Source: Cladopsammia gracilis (Eukaryota; Cnidaria; Anthozoa; Scleractinia; Dendrophylliidae). Taken from it: a stretch of 64,000 nt of DNA. The first letter of the stretch is position 1. The number at the start of each line of letters is the position of its first letter. Positions 1-11,620 of the stretch are shown here, piece by piece. The notes under the pieces are model-generated. The model was given only the letters and a program-made list of their open reading frames with translations, was not told the origin of the DNA and made no database searches. The position numbers and the translations under genes are program-made. The stretch covers positions 908,001 through 972,000 of the forward strand of contig JAJGOT010000318.1 of NCBI GenBank assembly GCA_022457155.1, given 5' to 3'.

Positions 1-163
1 ATATAAAGCAAAACTGGGGAAAATCGATTTTGGTTCAAGTTAATGCAAGGTTCGAGTTACCGGGATTCAACTGTATATGTAAAAGGAGATGAAAAATACA
101 TATGTAAAAATTAACACCTATGTTTATAGTTATTTACCGATGGAATGTGTTTCTTTTTTTCAG

Positions 164-244
164 CAATCCTATATACTTTCGTCTTTCCATTTGCATGAAT
201 CACTCCTGGAAAGCCTGTTACTATTAACGCATACAAAGTGCCTG
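164..244 (+). pseudogene. Degenerate copy of the coiled-coil mini-exon
   Basis: A polypyrimidine tract and CAG precede this 81-base open stretch, and GTAGGGAC follows it, exactly as in the better copies at 1075 and 1812. The flanking intron sequence is also homologous to those copies. The reading frame is open, but the interior has diverged and gained about 30 bases, so the heptad pattern is largely lost. It is probably a decayed exon copy. A functional longer variant cannot be excluded without transcripts. Confidence 0.35.
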
Positions 245-1074
245 GTAGGGACTTTATGTAGACGATATTGTATGTTCCCACTGTTAAACTAGAGCTTCAT
301 ATATCTAGACAAAAATCGTTAGAACTCGTTATGTTTTTCCTACAAATGATATCTTTTAGAACTAAGAAAAGGTAGTTTACCAGCAAAAGTTGCTAAACAA
401 TAAGACATTTCCATGTATCTTGAATAAGATGGCTAAACGGTCAACAGATTTTGCAGTGCACCAAAAATGGTTGAACTATTTATAAGACATTTTAGTCTTA
501 CAATAATTTTTGTCACGACCAACGTTTGATTGTGTATTCAGGCCTTTAGTGTTACATTGTTGGACAATAAATATTGTTACACATTTATGAGGAAAAAATG
601 GATACAATGGCTTCCCAACACCTATTAATACAGACGATAATTTTTAATTTTTTTTCATCAAAGGAAGTAGTGAAATAATTACAAGTTGAAACACTGACAA
701 ATAGTTTATTTTTTATGAAATGTACAAGTGTTCAAAACAGTAGGCCTTTATCACGCCCGCCATTTTGTATAAAAACAAAAGATTTATGCCGCCCAGCCTC
801 GCAATGAAAAAGATGAAAACGAGGTTGGGCGGGCAAAAACAAAGCATTTTATTCTCCGGGGAGTCACCATGGCCGCTGCATGATAAATGCCTATTTTCTT
901 AGTTTTTCACTGAATTATGGTAAATGGCTCTCATTATATACGGCTTTCAAGCAATCAGAGCGGGCATAGTATCACTTATTATATTATTAATTTGTAAAAG
1001 GAGAAGAAAAATGTTTATGTAAAAACACATGTTTAAATACTTATTTACTGATGGGATGTGTTTCTTTTTTTCAG

Positions 1075-1125
1075 CAATCCGATGAACGTCAATCACTCCT
1101 GGAACAGTTGGATCATATGCAGCAG
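1075..1125 (+). CDS. 17-residue coiled-coil mini-exon (array copy 2)
   Basis: A T-rich tract ending in CAG is followed by 51 open bases and then a GTAGGG donor. Read in phase 0 the exon gives QSDERQSLLEQLDHMQQ, an amphipathic heptad-like segment suited to a coiled coil. Its length is a multiple of three, so it can be included or skipped without changing the frame. The same exon plus several hundred bases of intron recurs at 1812, 22102, 22865, 23618 and 30656. The parent gene is not recognised and its first and last exons are not visible here. The splice phase is inferred from the open frame and coiled-coil character. Confidence 0.55.
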
Positions 1126-1811
1126 GTAGGGACTTCATGTGGACAACATTGTTGAACTAGAGCTTCCTTTCTATACACAAATCCTTCGATCTCTTTACCT
1201 TTTTCCTACAAATGATATCTTTTCTATAAGGAAGGGTAGCTTGCCAACCTTTACTTAATGAAATTTCCATAAATCTTAAATAAATAGCTAAACAGTCAAT
1301 AATTTATCATTGTTTGTTTCACATTGCAACAAAAATAGTTGAATTATATTTATGACATTTGACTGCAACATTGTTTTGTGGTGAACAATGTTTGATCATG
1401 TGGCCAGGGCTTTAGTGTTGTTAGACAATTGCTACAATTTATGGGAAAAGAAAATGGATACAAAATGGTAACATGAATGGACGTTTGGGAGAGTGACAAA
1501 TAGTCGTGGAAACAGGTTCAAAGACGAGTGTTTCCAAATCTATTTTGAGTTCTCCTAAACTTTTACAAATGGAAACGCTGACAAATAGTTTCTTTATTTC
1601 TTTGATGAAATATAAAAGAGTTCAAAACAATTTTCGTAGTTTTCCATTGAATTATGGTAAATGGCTCTAATTATATTTGGCTTTCTGCAAGTAATCAGAG
1701 AGGGCATAGTATCGCTTATTATATTATTTGTAAAAGGACATGTAAAATATTTATGTGTAAACACACATGTTTAAATTCTTATTTACTGATGAGATGTGTT
1801 TCTTTTTTCAG

Positions 1812-1862
1812 CAATGCAATGAACGTCAATCTGTCCTGGAACAGTTGGATCGTATGCAGCAG
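1812..1862 (+). CDS. 17-residue coiled-coil mini-exon (array copy 3)
   Basis: This is the same organisation as the copy at 1075: T-rich tract, CAG, 51 open bases, then GTAGGG. The encoded segment is QCNERQSVLEQLDRMQQ, differing from its neighbour at four positions, all of which keep the hydrophobic spacing. Spacing to the previous exon is 737 bases and the intervening intron is homologous to other units, so whole exon-intron units were duplicated. Downstream the unit breaks off near 2,020, where a ~19.6 kb block of inserted repeats begins. Confidence 0.55.
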
Positions 1863-2519
1863 GTAGGGACTTCATGTAGACAATATTATTGAGCCAGAGC
1901 TTCCTTTCTGTACACAAAATCTTTTGATCTCTTTACCTTCTTCATACAAATGATATCTTTTGTAAGGAAGGGTAGCTTGTCAACCTTTGCCAAATGACAT
2001 TTCCACGAATCTTAAGGGTACTGTGAACCTTTTTTGGTCCCATTTTGCATAATTTTAGTTGTCTTCATTTCTGTAAAGATATAACATTAAGTAATGATCC
2101 GCATAAGAAGGAAAGTGCTGGATGGCAATGCATGATGGAATGTCAACTTTTTACATTGTTACAACTAGTGATCTCATTGGCTTAGACTCAAAAACCGTTA
2201 AAAAGTTAAGGTTCGAGGTGCATTTTGTCTAATTTTTTTAATGTTTCAAGTAATTTGAGACCCAATCGCACAACATGCAATTTTTAAAAGAAATTGTATT
2301 TGGGGAACTTCATCAAAGAAGCAAAATTATTAGCTATCGTCTTCTGCTATTCTGATTGGTTAAGCACGAACATTTCCTAAAATTTATTTGACGCAAATGG
2401 ATTTTCCTTATTTTTATGATGAAATATAATTATTAACCATCAACTCCTCCTCTATTCTTGAAATCAAAGATATTCTATCTGGGAAAGAGCCAATGCCGCA
2501 GAGCAATGAAGTTTGCTAG

Positions 2520-2655
2520 GCCTACTCTGGGACCTTAAGTCGCCTAAAGTCGCCTTAAGTTGCCTAAAGTCGCCCTTTGTCGCTTAAGGTTGCCTGAAGT
2601 CGTTAGGCTTAAAAAAGGCCCTTAAAATTGCCTTAAAATTGCCCTAAAAGGTTTC
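2520..2655. repeat. Short imperfect tandem repeat (TAAGTCGCC-like)
   Basis: About a dozen imperfect copies of a 9-10 base motif (TAAGTCGCC, TAAAGTCGCC, TTAAGTTGCC) lie here in tandem. The same motif family reappears at 13,735-13,805, so it is a dispersed minisatellite-like sequence. No open frame or secondary structure of note accompanies it. Confidence 0.6.
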
Positions 2656-2825
2656 ACTTTTACTATTTCTTGAATATATAATAATTTTATTGCCCCAAAT
2701 TTCTTTTTTAGTTCCCATATATGATTATATACTGCAAGGGTATGGTCCCATGCAGTAAAACACCATGCTTCAATAGTCATGCACCATGCCCTAGTTGCTT
2801 CAATTATATTTGCTGAACCCTATAA

Positions 2826-3024
2826 AGGATGGACCATTTTATTTTTGACGGGGGGGGGGGGGACAAATACCAAGAAAAAAAATTCACGCACAGATAAAGT
2901 ATAGAAAAGTATGGAACAATCACAAAAAATTCTTGCACAGCCTCAAGATGGTAAAAAAAAATTCATGCTTGCTAAAACAAAATGCCCAAACCCCCACCCC
3001 TAAAAATAAAATGGTCCATCCCCA
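2826..3024. mobile_element. Small inverted-repeat element (MITE-like)
   Basis: The left end GGATGGACCATTTTATTTTT is complementary to the right end near 3,005-3,024. The arms continue into a poly-G tract on the left and C-rich sequence on the right. It is about 200 bp with no coding capacity. No clear target duplication was identified, so the superfamily is undetermined. Confidence 0.5.
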
Positions 3025-4399
3025 AGGAGGGTACACTCATTCATCTTCAAAACATTGACAGCTATTTCTATAGGTTTACTTATATTTCATGGACAAAGTG
3101 TTGCTGAAAGGATGAAGTTGTGACTTATATTATAATCAACATTTAATATGAGCAACATCGTAAAAAAGAAACACTGCTGATCAGCAGTCAATACTGATAT
3201 ACTGTAATGGGTGCAGGCATTCCTTCACCTTCAGGGTATTATAACAACAGTGAGAGCTGTTTTGGATCACTAAGATCACAATAATTTGAAAAGTATTTTG
3301 GGGTTAAGCCCAATTATTGCTTATCACTTTTACATTGAGCAAGTAAGCTTGAAAAGATCATAAGCTTATCCAAAGGCAATGTATTAACTGTATACAAATG
3401 TAGCTTACTTAACTTTTAAGCTAGTTTGATCAGTTTAAATTTTTTAGCTGACTGTCTGTATATTAAAATATAAACTAGGAGGTGATTAAAATCTGGGATT
3501 AGCTATTTGAAACCAGTTCCATCAGTTTGAACTTTTTGGTTGACTGTCTGTATATTTAAGGTATGAAATAGAAGGCGTCTACAGTTTTGGGTTTTTTAAT
3601 TAATCAGGGGCACAGTGATAATATTAGCAATAATAATGATAACAATAATGATAACAATAATGGCAAACAACAACAACAGCAATCATAATGATAACAACTA
3701 GTGTATCCAAAAGATAGTAATTGCTGCGGTAAATTTGTTGTAATAATGCTGTTTTATCGTCTCGCTGGTATTACAGAATTTTCTCTTTCGTTTTTTGAGG
3801 GGAAGCAAAGCAAATGTAACCGGGATGAATCGACGAAAACTCCAGCTGATAAGACGACTAATTTTGTTTTGTAATTCAGGCATCAAGTTCTTGCAATGTC
3901 TGTAGAATATTGTTGAGCAAAGGACGCGTTCACCACGAGGAAGGTGTGAAAATTTAGGCTAATTGATAATGAATATGTTGCGTTACTAGCTAGCCGTATC
4001 ATGTTCGTGTCTCCACGCGCTCAGCTCAGGTTTCGCATCCCCACGCGCTCAGCTTAGTTCAGTGTCATCGACCGCTGTCGGAGTGATTTCAAAATAAATT
4101 TGTCTTTTATTCCGTACAATCTTCGAAAATCTTTGCTATCCAACGGTCCTATCACCATATGCCTCACAGTTCTCGCTCAACTCGCGATAGTCTTCGACAC
4201 TTCAGTTCCGATTTCGACTGGGACATGTTGGACCAAAATATTAAAAATCTCGCAGCCAACAGCTTGAAGCAGCAAGCGAGGCTATCGTTCGTGGCGCAGT
4301 GCATTCTGGCCCAAAATGTGTTCGTGGCGCAGTGAATTCTGGTAAAAAGCGATCAATTCGAGATTTTTCCTAGCTTATATTTTTTTCTCATATATTTCT

Positions 4400-4404
<5 letters not shown>

Positions 4405-4433
<29 letters not shown>

Positions 4434-5117
4434 ACAGATTTTTTTAAAACTCGCCATGCAGTAAGGTGAAGATCAACTATTGCCAAAATGACCAAAAAAG
4501 TGGGGGGTCACCGTGCTCGTTTTCGAGATAAGGCGCATTGAAGACCATGCGTTTTAAGAAGCTTTCGTTATTTAAAGACGATCTTAGCTAACAACTATTA
4601 GCAATAAAAAAAGCTACTTTAGTGAAATTTAGATCAGGTAAACGTACTTAATTCAACACAACTAAGTCTATTACGTAAACTTTTGCATCTGATGTCGTTC
4701 CTTGAGGAAGAATAGGCCTTGAAAAAGAAAACATATTAGTCTTGCCCGTCCACATTCGAAGAAAACTTTGGTCGCACGAGAGCAGAAAAGACGAAATATT
4801 TGTAACTTCTCACGTACAGATTTTTTCTGTTTTTTGTTAAAATGGAGAAAATTAGGAAAGGAAGTGATCTACGGAAAGAAAAATGGGGGTCACCGGGCAT
4901 CCAAGAGAGTAAAATGGCTGCGAAGTTCTCAAAGCGACCATCTATTCGCACTGTCACGTGCATTGCGTGACATTTCCGAGAAGGCCTGGTTCCACAGCTA
5001 TCCCATGAAACTACACGCTCTTTACGTTCCATTCTATAAAGTGGAAAAAAGTTTGCGTTGGGTACGTTCCTGTTGATATTTCATGGGCTTTTAACGTTTG
5101 CGTGACATGCGCGAAAG

Positions 5118-5147
<30 letters not shown>
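4405..5147. mobile_element. 743 bp piggyBac-type MITE with TTAA target site
   Basis: The element starts GGACGTTCGCGCCCA and ends with its complement TGGGCGCGAACGTCC, flanked by TTAA on both sides (4401-4404 and 5148-5151). A paralogous uninterrupted version of the flanking sequence is present at about 11,500-11,600 with a single TTAA at 11,567-11,570. That confirms the boundaries. There is no transposase frame inside, so it is non-autonomous. TTAA duplication is characteristic of piggyBac-like transposons. Confidence 0.75.
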
Positions 5148-5152
<5 letters not shown>

Positions 5153-5194
5153 TCCTGATTATGTTGCTGCTCACTCGCTGCGCTCTGTCCGCAG

Positions 5195-5740
5195 CAATAA
5201 CGGTAACAATAATAGTAGCAGTAAAAATGATGACAATAATGATGACAAAAATGGTAACAATAATAATAGCAGTAATAACAATGATAATAATAATGATAAC
5301 AATAAGTAATAGTAATTGGACTGAGTGGATCACAATTCATGGAGTAATACGATGAGTAGTAGTAAAAATAATAATGATAACAATATTGGTAACAATAATG
5401 GTAACAATAATAATAGTAGCAATAATAATGGTAACAATAATGACAGCAGCAATGGTAACAATAATAAAAGTAGCAATAATGACAACAACAATGATAATAA
5501 TAATAATAGTACCAATAACAATGGCAACAATAATAATGGTAACAATAATGGTAATAATAATGATAACAATAATAATAGTACCAATAACAATGGTAACAAT
5601 AATGATAACAATAATGGTAACAATAATAATAGTAGCAACAACAATGACAACAACAATGGTAACAATAATAATAGTAGCAATAATAATGGTAACAATAATA
5701 ATGGTAACAATGATAATAGTAGCAATAATAATGTTAGTAT
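5195..5740. repeat. Imperfect AAC/AAT microsatellite tract
   Basis: This long stretch is built from AAT, AAC, GGT and AGT triplets such as AACAATAATGGTAACAATAA. Being purely triplet-based and nearly free of stops in several frames, it produces long apparent proteins (poly-Asn/Gly on plus, poly-Leu on minus) that are compositional artefacts. A short related patch lies at 3,630-3,700. Confidence 0.85.
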
Positions 5741-6095
5741 GACCAGTTTGAACTTTTTGACTGACTGTCTGTATATTTAAGGTATAAAATAGGAGGTGAT
5801 TAAAATTTTGGGGTGAACTATTTGAAAATAGTTTGATCAGTTGATCTTTTTGGCTGACTGTCTGTATATTTAAGGTATAAACTAGGAGGTGATTTTAATT
5901 TGGGGTCAATTATTTGAAAATAGTTTATAGTTATATATAGCCAGAGCATTAACAGAAATCTTGGGATGATTCTCTGTATACTAAAGGATTGGTGTTTAGC
6001 TCGACCATGGGCACCAAGGGAATGGGGGCACAACGTGAAAGGCAATATAATTGTAAAATTAAACGAAACTTACCGGAAGTTGAAGTTTGATTGAC

Positions 6096-6164
6096 ATTCT
6101 ACGAAGTCATTGGTCTGGAGCTAAGGAGTCAGGTGAGATATGCGCGTGAAACCAGAGCGGTCAC
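6096..6164. repeat. DIRS inverted terminal repeat, distal (3') copy
   Basis: It begins ATTCTACGAAGTCATTGG and ends ACCAGAGCGGTCAC. It pairs with 10,626-10,696, with several mismatches and a short indel in the first third. Confidence 0.75.
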
Positions 6165-6227
6165 ATTTCAAAGGCGAATGATCAGGACTGTTGTAAATAA
6201 TTAGGGTGGGTAGCCCAGATGGGAGGG

Positions 6228-6357
6228 CACCTGACTCCTTAGCTCCAGACCAATGACTTCGTAGAATCTCAATCAAACTTCAACTTCCGGTAAGTTTCGT
6301 TTAATTTTACAATTCTACTTCGCCATTGGTCAATGTCGCTAAGGAGTCACGTGAGAC
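6228..6357. repeat. DIRS internal complementary region
   Basis: The segment holds, in order, the complement of the distal terminus (CACCTGACTCCTTAGCTCC...), a linker complementary to 6,049-6,095, and the proximal terminus (CATTGGTCAATGTCGC...). DIRS models use such a region as a splint to join the ends of the cDNA into a circle. Confidence 0.7.
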
Positions 6358-6517
6358 TTTAAAGCGTCATGATCATGAGCAGAAATCATGAACATCAAAA
6401 AAATTTAATGCAAAATAGCAACAACAGGGTGCTGAACAAAGTATACACCACTAAAAATCTCTTACAGTGAGCTAACAGTAACAATATGAGCAAGTCTGGT
6501 CAATCATGTAATAAATC

Positions 6518-7747
6518 TTAACAGCTGTTATGCAATAGTTCATGCCCAAAATTTGTGGCAGTGTCTTGGATAGGCTTATTGTAAAATCGGGCAAAGGTGC
6601 TCTCACTACTCCAGCCTGCTGTAGACAAGATAGTGTCAATAGGGACCTGTTTTTCCTTTGCAGCTGAAGTGGCAGCTGCTCTTGTGCTGTGAGCTTTATA
6701 CACACTAGTGTCAATTCCTGCTTTGGCCATGACATTCTTGAGCCACCGAGCAATGGTGTTAGTTGACACCGGTTTGTAGGGTTTCTGACAGCCAATTAGC
6801 AACTGGTTAGCGTCACCTCTTAGTTGAGATGTCCTGTCAATATAGGCTTGTAGATGACGTACAACACACAGGTTCTGGTCAGGCTCATATGCCAAGAACT
6901 CAATCCGACCCAGGTGCTTACCCGGCCGAGTGGTCTTCAGAGGGGTGTCAATCGTAAATACACATTTGTTTGCAGTTAAGGTCATTGAGGTTAAAGTGAG
7001 AGCCTTCAGTGTCTGTACTCGTTGGCCAGACAAGAGAGCAAGTAACATGGTTAGCTTCCAAGACATGTCTCTGAGACTCAGTTCCACACCAAGATTCCAG
7101 GTTGCAAGTACCTTTAGGACAGAGTTTACATCCCATATTTCTTTGTATCTTGGGAGGGACGGCCTAGTTTCGAAAACTCCTTTAACAAACCTGGAAACAA
7201 GCGGATGACTGCCAAAGTGAACACCCCCTGGAAGCACAATAAGAGATGACAGGGCACTACGTGCTGTGTTTATACAGCTGTATCCTACACCAGTAGCAAA
7301 GAGGTCTCCAAGGAAGTTTATACCATCCTGTAAAGTGGCCTGAAAGGGATTAATGTTCCGTCGACAGCAGAATGATTCCCACTTCTTGTGGTAAGTTTGG
7401 TACTGAGTTGTGGTGCCTGATCTCCAGCACTGCATGATGATCCTTGAAGCTTCTGGCGAAATTCCTTGGCTTTCAAGAGATCTCCAGACAAGTGACACAT
7501 CAGCAGCTCCAGTTTTGGATACAGAGGGTGAATCATTTCTGGGCTGCTTGGAAGAAACAGCAGCTTCTTTCTGCAGGGTAGTAGTACTGGATTGTCGATC
7601 AGCATTCTCATCAAGACAGGCTACCATGTTTGGGTTGGCCATTTTGGAACAATGATAATTCCCTGAACCCGCTCCCGTTGAATCTTTTGCAATACTCTGC
7701 TGATAAGAGAAAATGGAGGGAACATATAAGGCACATATTGCTTCCAT
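6518..7747 (-). CDS. DIRS tyrosine recombinase
   Basis: This 409-residue frame encodes the integrase-like tyrosine recombinase that would insert the circular DNA form of the retrotransposon. The catalytic arginine lies in SGQRVQTL, the HxxR motif is HSTRAA, and the nucleophilic tyrosine is in ARFYNKP near the C-terminus. These are the core R, H-x-x-R and Y residues of the superfamily. An N-terminal SAM-like core-binding region precedes them (YHKKWESFCCRRN). It starts at an ATG and overlaps the end of the RT/RNase H frame by about 127 bases. The frame is intact. Confidence 0.9.
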   Translation of the reverse strand: MEAICALYVPSIFSYQQSIAKDSTGAGSGNYHCSKMANPNMVACLDENADRQSSTTTLQKEAAVSSKQPRNDSPSVSKTGAADVSLVWRSLESQGISPEASRIIMQCWRSGTTTQYQTYHKKWESFCCRRNINPFQATLQDGINFLGDLFATGVGYSCINTARSALSSLIVLPGGVHFGSHPLVSRFVKGVFETRPSLPRYKEIWDVNSVLKVLATWNLGVELSLRDMSWKLTMLLALLSGQRVQTLKALTLTSMTLTANKCVFTIDTPLKTTRPGKHLGRIEFLAYEPDQNLCVVRHLQAYIDRTSQLRGDANQLLIGCQKPYKPVSTNTIARWLKNVMAKAGIDTSVYKAHSTRAAATSAAKEKQVPIDTILSTAGWSSESTFARFYNKPIQDTATNFGHELLHNSC

Positions 7748-9505
7748 GATAAGTGAAATGCATCAACTGCCACAGCCCCTGGGTCAGGATGCCAGGAGAC
7801 ATAAGGCTGAAGCGGGTGGTTTAGTCTGGAAGCGAATAAGTCAATATTGGGCACAACCTTTACTACATTGAGGCAGTCCCTGAAAATAGTTCTGTCTAGT
7901 GTCCACTCAAGTTGTGAGTGAGACTGTCTGGATTGTTTATCAGCTTCCACATTCTCTACCCCTGGGATATGGACAGCTGTAAGCCAAATATTTCTTTCAG
8001 AACACCATAACCAAATTTCTCTGGCTAGTTCATTTCGTTTCTCAGAGCTACTAGTACCCATATGGTTTACATCAGACAGGGCAGTCATATTATCCACCAT
8101 GACCTTCACATGCTTCCCATTAAGGATCGATGAAAAAGATTTCAGAGCCAAGTATATGGCTAGGAGCTCCAAATAGTTTGTGGTTTCTAGCCTCCTCTGG
8201 AGTCCAATGTCCACCTGTACTGGTGTCATTTAGGGCACAGCCCCAACCAGTGGATGAGGCATCAGTTGACATGACAACAGAAGGCTCACCATGACTAATT
8301 ACATTGTAGCTGGCATCAAGGTGTGTGTTCCACCACATTAATTCTTTACAAGCTTTCTCTGATACTGTCATAAAAGCATCATAATCACCCTTGCTGTATC
8401 TTAGGGCAAGAGTTTTCTCCCTCTCTAATCGGCGGAAATAAAGTGGGCCAAACATGACACCTGGGAAACTAGATACCATATACCCAAGGGCCCTGGAAAC
8501 CTCCCGTATAGTGGTTTTTGGGGCCTTGATAAGCTTGGTACAGACTGATTTCAGCCGGCCAACTTTTTCATTTGTCAAATAAATTTTCATCTGGACTGAG
8601 TCCAAGACAAACCCCCAAAATACCAATTTTTGTGTAGGGGTAAAAATTGACTTCTGAGGGTGAAGAATGAAACCCAATGAGAGTAACATTTTCACAGTGT
8701 CTAGGACATTAGCTAGGCATTCCTCATAACTTCCACCTTGTAGGTATGAGTCATCAATATAAGGAGAGTTTATATGTCCAAGTTGCCTCAAAACAGCGTA
8801 GGCTGGCTTCATAAGTTTGGTGAACTTTCTTGGGCAGAAAGCTAAACCATTAGGGAAACAGGTAAACTGATACAATTTACCAGCCCATTCAAACTTAAGG
8901 TACTTCTGGTGTGCAACCGCAATGGGGACAGAGAAATATGCGTCCTTAAGATCCACAGAAGCCATATAGCAGTTAGGCGTTATAAGGCTTATTACACTTT
9001 GAAGTGTATCCATTTTAAAGTGGTTGTATTGCACATGCTTATTCAAGTTTTTAAGATTAAGTATCATCCTGTGAGATCCATCTTTTTTGGGTCGCACAAA
9101 AACAGACGAGATAAACTCCCCTGGCTCATGTCTGGTTTCAACAATAACAGCCTTCTTAAGCAGGTTTGTAACCTCTTTAGAAATAATAGCATTTTCTGCA
9201 GCACTAAAACATTTCATTGTAGGGGTATGTGTTTGGCAAGGCTTAGTGTCAAATTCAATGAATTGCCCTGACACCATTTGAATAATCTCAGTGTCCGAGG
9301 TAATTTTATGCCAACAATGAACAAATTTTGCCAGCCTACCGCTTTTGAAGCAACTTATTTGTGCAACCAGGTAAGCTATTAGTGCAGGAATAAATCCTTC
9401 AAACTGAGTTACCTGTAACAATTGAAGCTTAGGCAGGATATCATCCTCAGTGTTTATTTTTTGCTGGTTTCCTCCTTTTTCTTCCAGCTTCTCTGTGGTT
9501 TCCAC
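7621..9505 (-). pseudogene. DIRS reverse transcriptase / RNase H, frameshifted
   Basis: The first frame (9505 down to 8120) carries the reverse transcriptase with SVDLKDAYF (motif A), FPNGLAFCP (motif B region) and the YIDD catalytic box. It continues into RNase H up to MSTDASSTGWG (first acidic residue). The rest of RNase H, with NYLELLAIYLAL, VDNMTAL and GVENVEADKQSR, lies in another frame (8229 down to 7621). A one-base shift near 8,180-8,200 therefore splits the RNase H domain. Downstream sequence in the second frame (NIDLFASRLN) is the conserved tail typical of DIRS/Ngaro polyproteins. The shift is probably a mutation; a programmed event inside a domain is unlikely. Confidence 0.85.
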
Positions 9506-10582
9506 TTGGACTGGAAGTGGCCCTTGCCTAAAAACGGCTGGCTCTGTTTCTGTCGATATGGAGGTTTGGTGGAAGGTTTGGAGCTATTGTAAACAGCTGT
9601 GTGACTAATTCGATTTGATGCTCGAATCGCAGTAAGCTGCGACTGAAGCTCGTCGCCAAATAGCAAGGTTGTAACCGGTGTTTGAGAAGAACACAGTGAA
9701 CCATACTCCTTGTTTAGGTTGGGTTTGATAGCTTCCCGTCTACGTAGCGAGAGCTCGTAATTCGTGTGGTCCAACAAGGCAATGGCATCGATTTGTGCTA
9801 TGAGTAATGCACTCCTGTCAAGCTTCCCACCTTGGCTTCTAAAATGCATGAGCTTCTGAGTTGATTGTGCAATAATGGCACCCACCTTCACTATCATATT
9901 CTGAATAGCGGACAATCTGAGGTCCTGCTTTTTCCCATAATGGGTTAATTTTTCCCAAATCTCGGGGTTCACCTTGGGAGCAACAAGTTTCTCGCAGTTT
10001 TCAGGGCGATCGTATTTCTCGACCGATTTCTTTGACCTTGTTCTCGCCAAGTTTTGAAGCCCACCTCTTATTGATAATTTCAGCAAGTTGCTTAGAGATT
10101 GGGCTGCTCACTTTGTCATCTTTGGAGAAGTCTAGGGCCAATTGCTGTAAAAGTTCGTCTTCGCCTTCATTTTTGCAGGAGTCCTGCAAGCTGGCGGACG
10201 ACTTTTTGGCGCCCTCAAAATCGTTCTTCGCGTTGTTTGCAAGAAGGTCGTGAACGTCTGCATCATCGCTTTCATTGTCAGTTTCACCCACATCACTGAC
10301 TTCAACTCGAGACTTCTTTGTTTCCCCATTTAAAGGGTCTAAATTCCCAGAGCAAGCGTCTCGCTTTGCTGGGCGCTTCTTCGACAAAGCAGTGAACGCG
10401 TCGCCCATGGCGGCCATTGAGCCCGCCATGTGATCGATGTTTTTGTTCAATTTTGCGAGTGCACTCAATAGCGAGTCGCTATTTTTGAGTGCAGATTCTT
10501 TTAGAAGTTCGTCCTCGATTTCCTCTGTGGAAGGAAGCTCCGTTCCTTTGAGGGGATCTTCGGATTTTGTTGATTTCGCCAT
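9454..10582 (-). pseudogene. DIRS gag-like protein, frameshifted
   Basis: Translation from ATG at 10,582 gives an acidic, lysine-rich N-terminal half (193 codons, ending near 10,001). The second half is in another frame (about 10,030 down to 9,454) with conserved segments such as NPEIWEKL and a basic C-terminus rich in K, Q and P. Frame overlap near 10,001-10,086 points to a one-base indel around 10,025. The position upstream of RT, the overlap with the RT start and the basic tail fit the DIRS gag-like ORF. Assignment rests on position more than on a diagnostic motif. Confidence 0.7.
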
Positions 10583-10625
10583 AAGAAAAATTTAACATGC
10601 AACTACTACAAAGGTTCGCTTGCAA

Positions 10626-10696
10626 GTGACCGCTCTGGTTTCGCGCGCATATCTCACGTGACTCCTTAGCGACATTGACCAATGACGAAGTAGAAT
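10626..10696. repeat. DIRS inverted terminal repeat, proximal (5') copy
   Basis: Complementary to 6,096-6,164. The gag ATG at 10,582 lies about 45 bases inside this terminus on the minus strand. Confidence 0.75.
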
Positions 10697-11454
10697 AGGA
10701 ATGGGTTATAATAGGAGTGGGGGTATAGGAACAGGGCTATGAAGGGAATAGGGGTATAACTAGTGTATCCAATGGATAGTGAATGCTGCGGCAAATAGGA
10801 TATATTCAATTGATACTCTCGGCAGCGTGAGACACATGGTGTTGAATTGCCAAAACAAACAAAAAATGTATTTTGGTTAAATGAGAAATGCACGCACACA
10901 AAAACAAATCTATACCGGCTAGGCTGTTTTACCCAGCTGTTACAAAAAGCTTTGACTTGAAATAAGTTACCTCCAAAAGCGATTATTATTCATCGATATT
11001 TTGTCAGCATACCTTTTTCTTAATTTGAGTTTACTTTAAAACAAGAAGACAATATAGTGCCTTTCAGATAAGCTGTAATTTGTAGGAGTCATGTAAGCTC
11101 TCGTCGACCTTGTGTCAAGAGTCACGGGTAACCTGATCATAAGTTCCCGAGTTATTTCCTGTGGATATTCACACAACACCGAGACGGCCGAGAACAAAGC
11201 GCGCTTTCAGATTTGCGTAACGAAAGTGTCCTTGATATTTCATGCCGACAGAGCTCATAAAAATAACACGGACCTGATTCGCATAATGAAAGTGTTTAAT
11301 TCAAAGAAGAATATTCTTAATATTTCCACGGCCGTTACAAAAAGCACTTTGATTACAAAAACAATGTCCTCGTTATTTCGTGTCGAAAGAACTCAGAACT
11401 TCTATATCTTTTGTTTACACGACACAACTGTCACTGTGATTCTCACTATGAACT

Positions 11455-11620
11455 CTGGTAAAAAGTGTGATTAAATGCAATGCATTCTGGTAAAAAGTGT
11501 GGTTAAATGCAATGCATTCTGGTAAAAAGTGATAAATTCGAGAATTCGTCCCACCTTATATATCTCTTAAATCCTGATTATGTTGCTGCTCGCTCGCTGC
11601 GCTCGCTCCGCAGCAATTAA
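11455..11620. repeat. Paralogous empty site of the 743 bp MITE
   Basis: The sequence GCAATGCATTCTGGTAAAAA through CTCTTAAATCCTGATTATG matches the flanks of the MITE at 4,405-5,147 with nothing between them. The 40 bases after it contain a small palindrome around CTCGCTGCGCTCG that is also conserved at 5,160-5,200. It belongs to a dispersed repeat family present at ~3,900-4,400 and here. Confidence 0.65.

Larger units (their letters stand above)
6049..10696 (-). mobile_element. DIRS-type tyrosine-recombinase retrotransposon
   Basis: The element reads on the minus strand as gag, RT/RNase H, then tyrosine recombinase. A ~70 bp inverted terminal repeat is visible: 10,626-10,696 is complementary to 6,096-6,164, both with the block ACCAGAGCGGTCAC on one strand. 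An internal complementary region at 6,228-6,357 contains sequence complementary to both termini side by side. A further outer segment (6,049-6,095) pairs with 6,267-6,313. These are hallmarks of DIRS elements, which replicate through a circular intermediate. Gag and RT/RNase H carry frameshifts, so this copy is probably inactive. Confidence 0.85.

Noticed and set aside
4736..5076. Opposing ~100-residue frames
   Set aside because: They lie wholly within the TTAA-flanked MITE and look like chance.
5325..5780. Long frames on both strands (poly-Asn/Gly and poly-Leu)
   Set aside because: They are translations of a triplet microsatellite; composition alone keeps them open.
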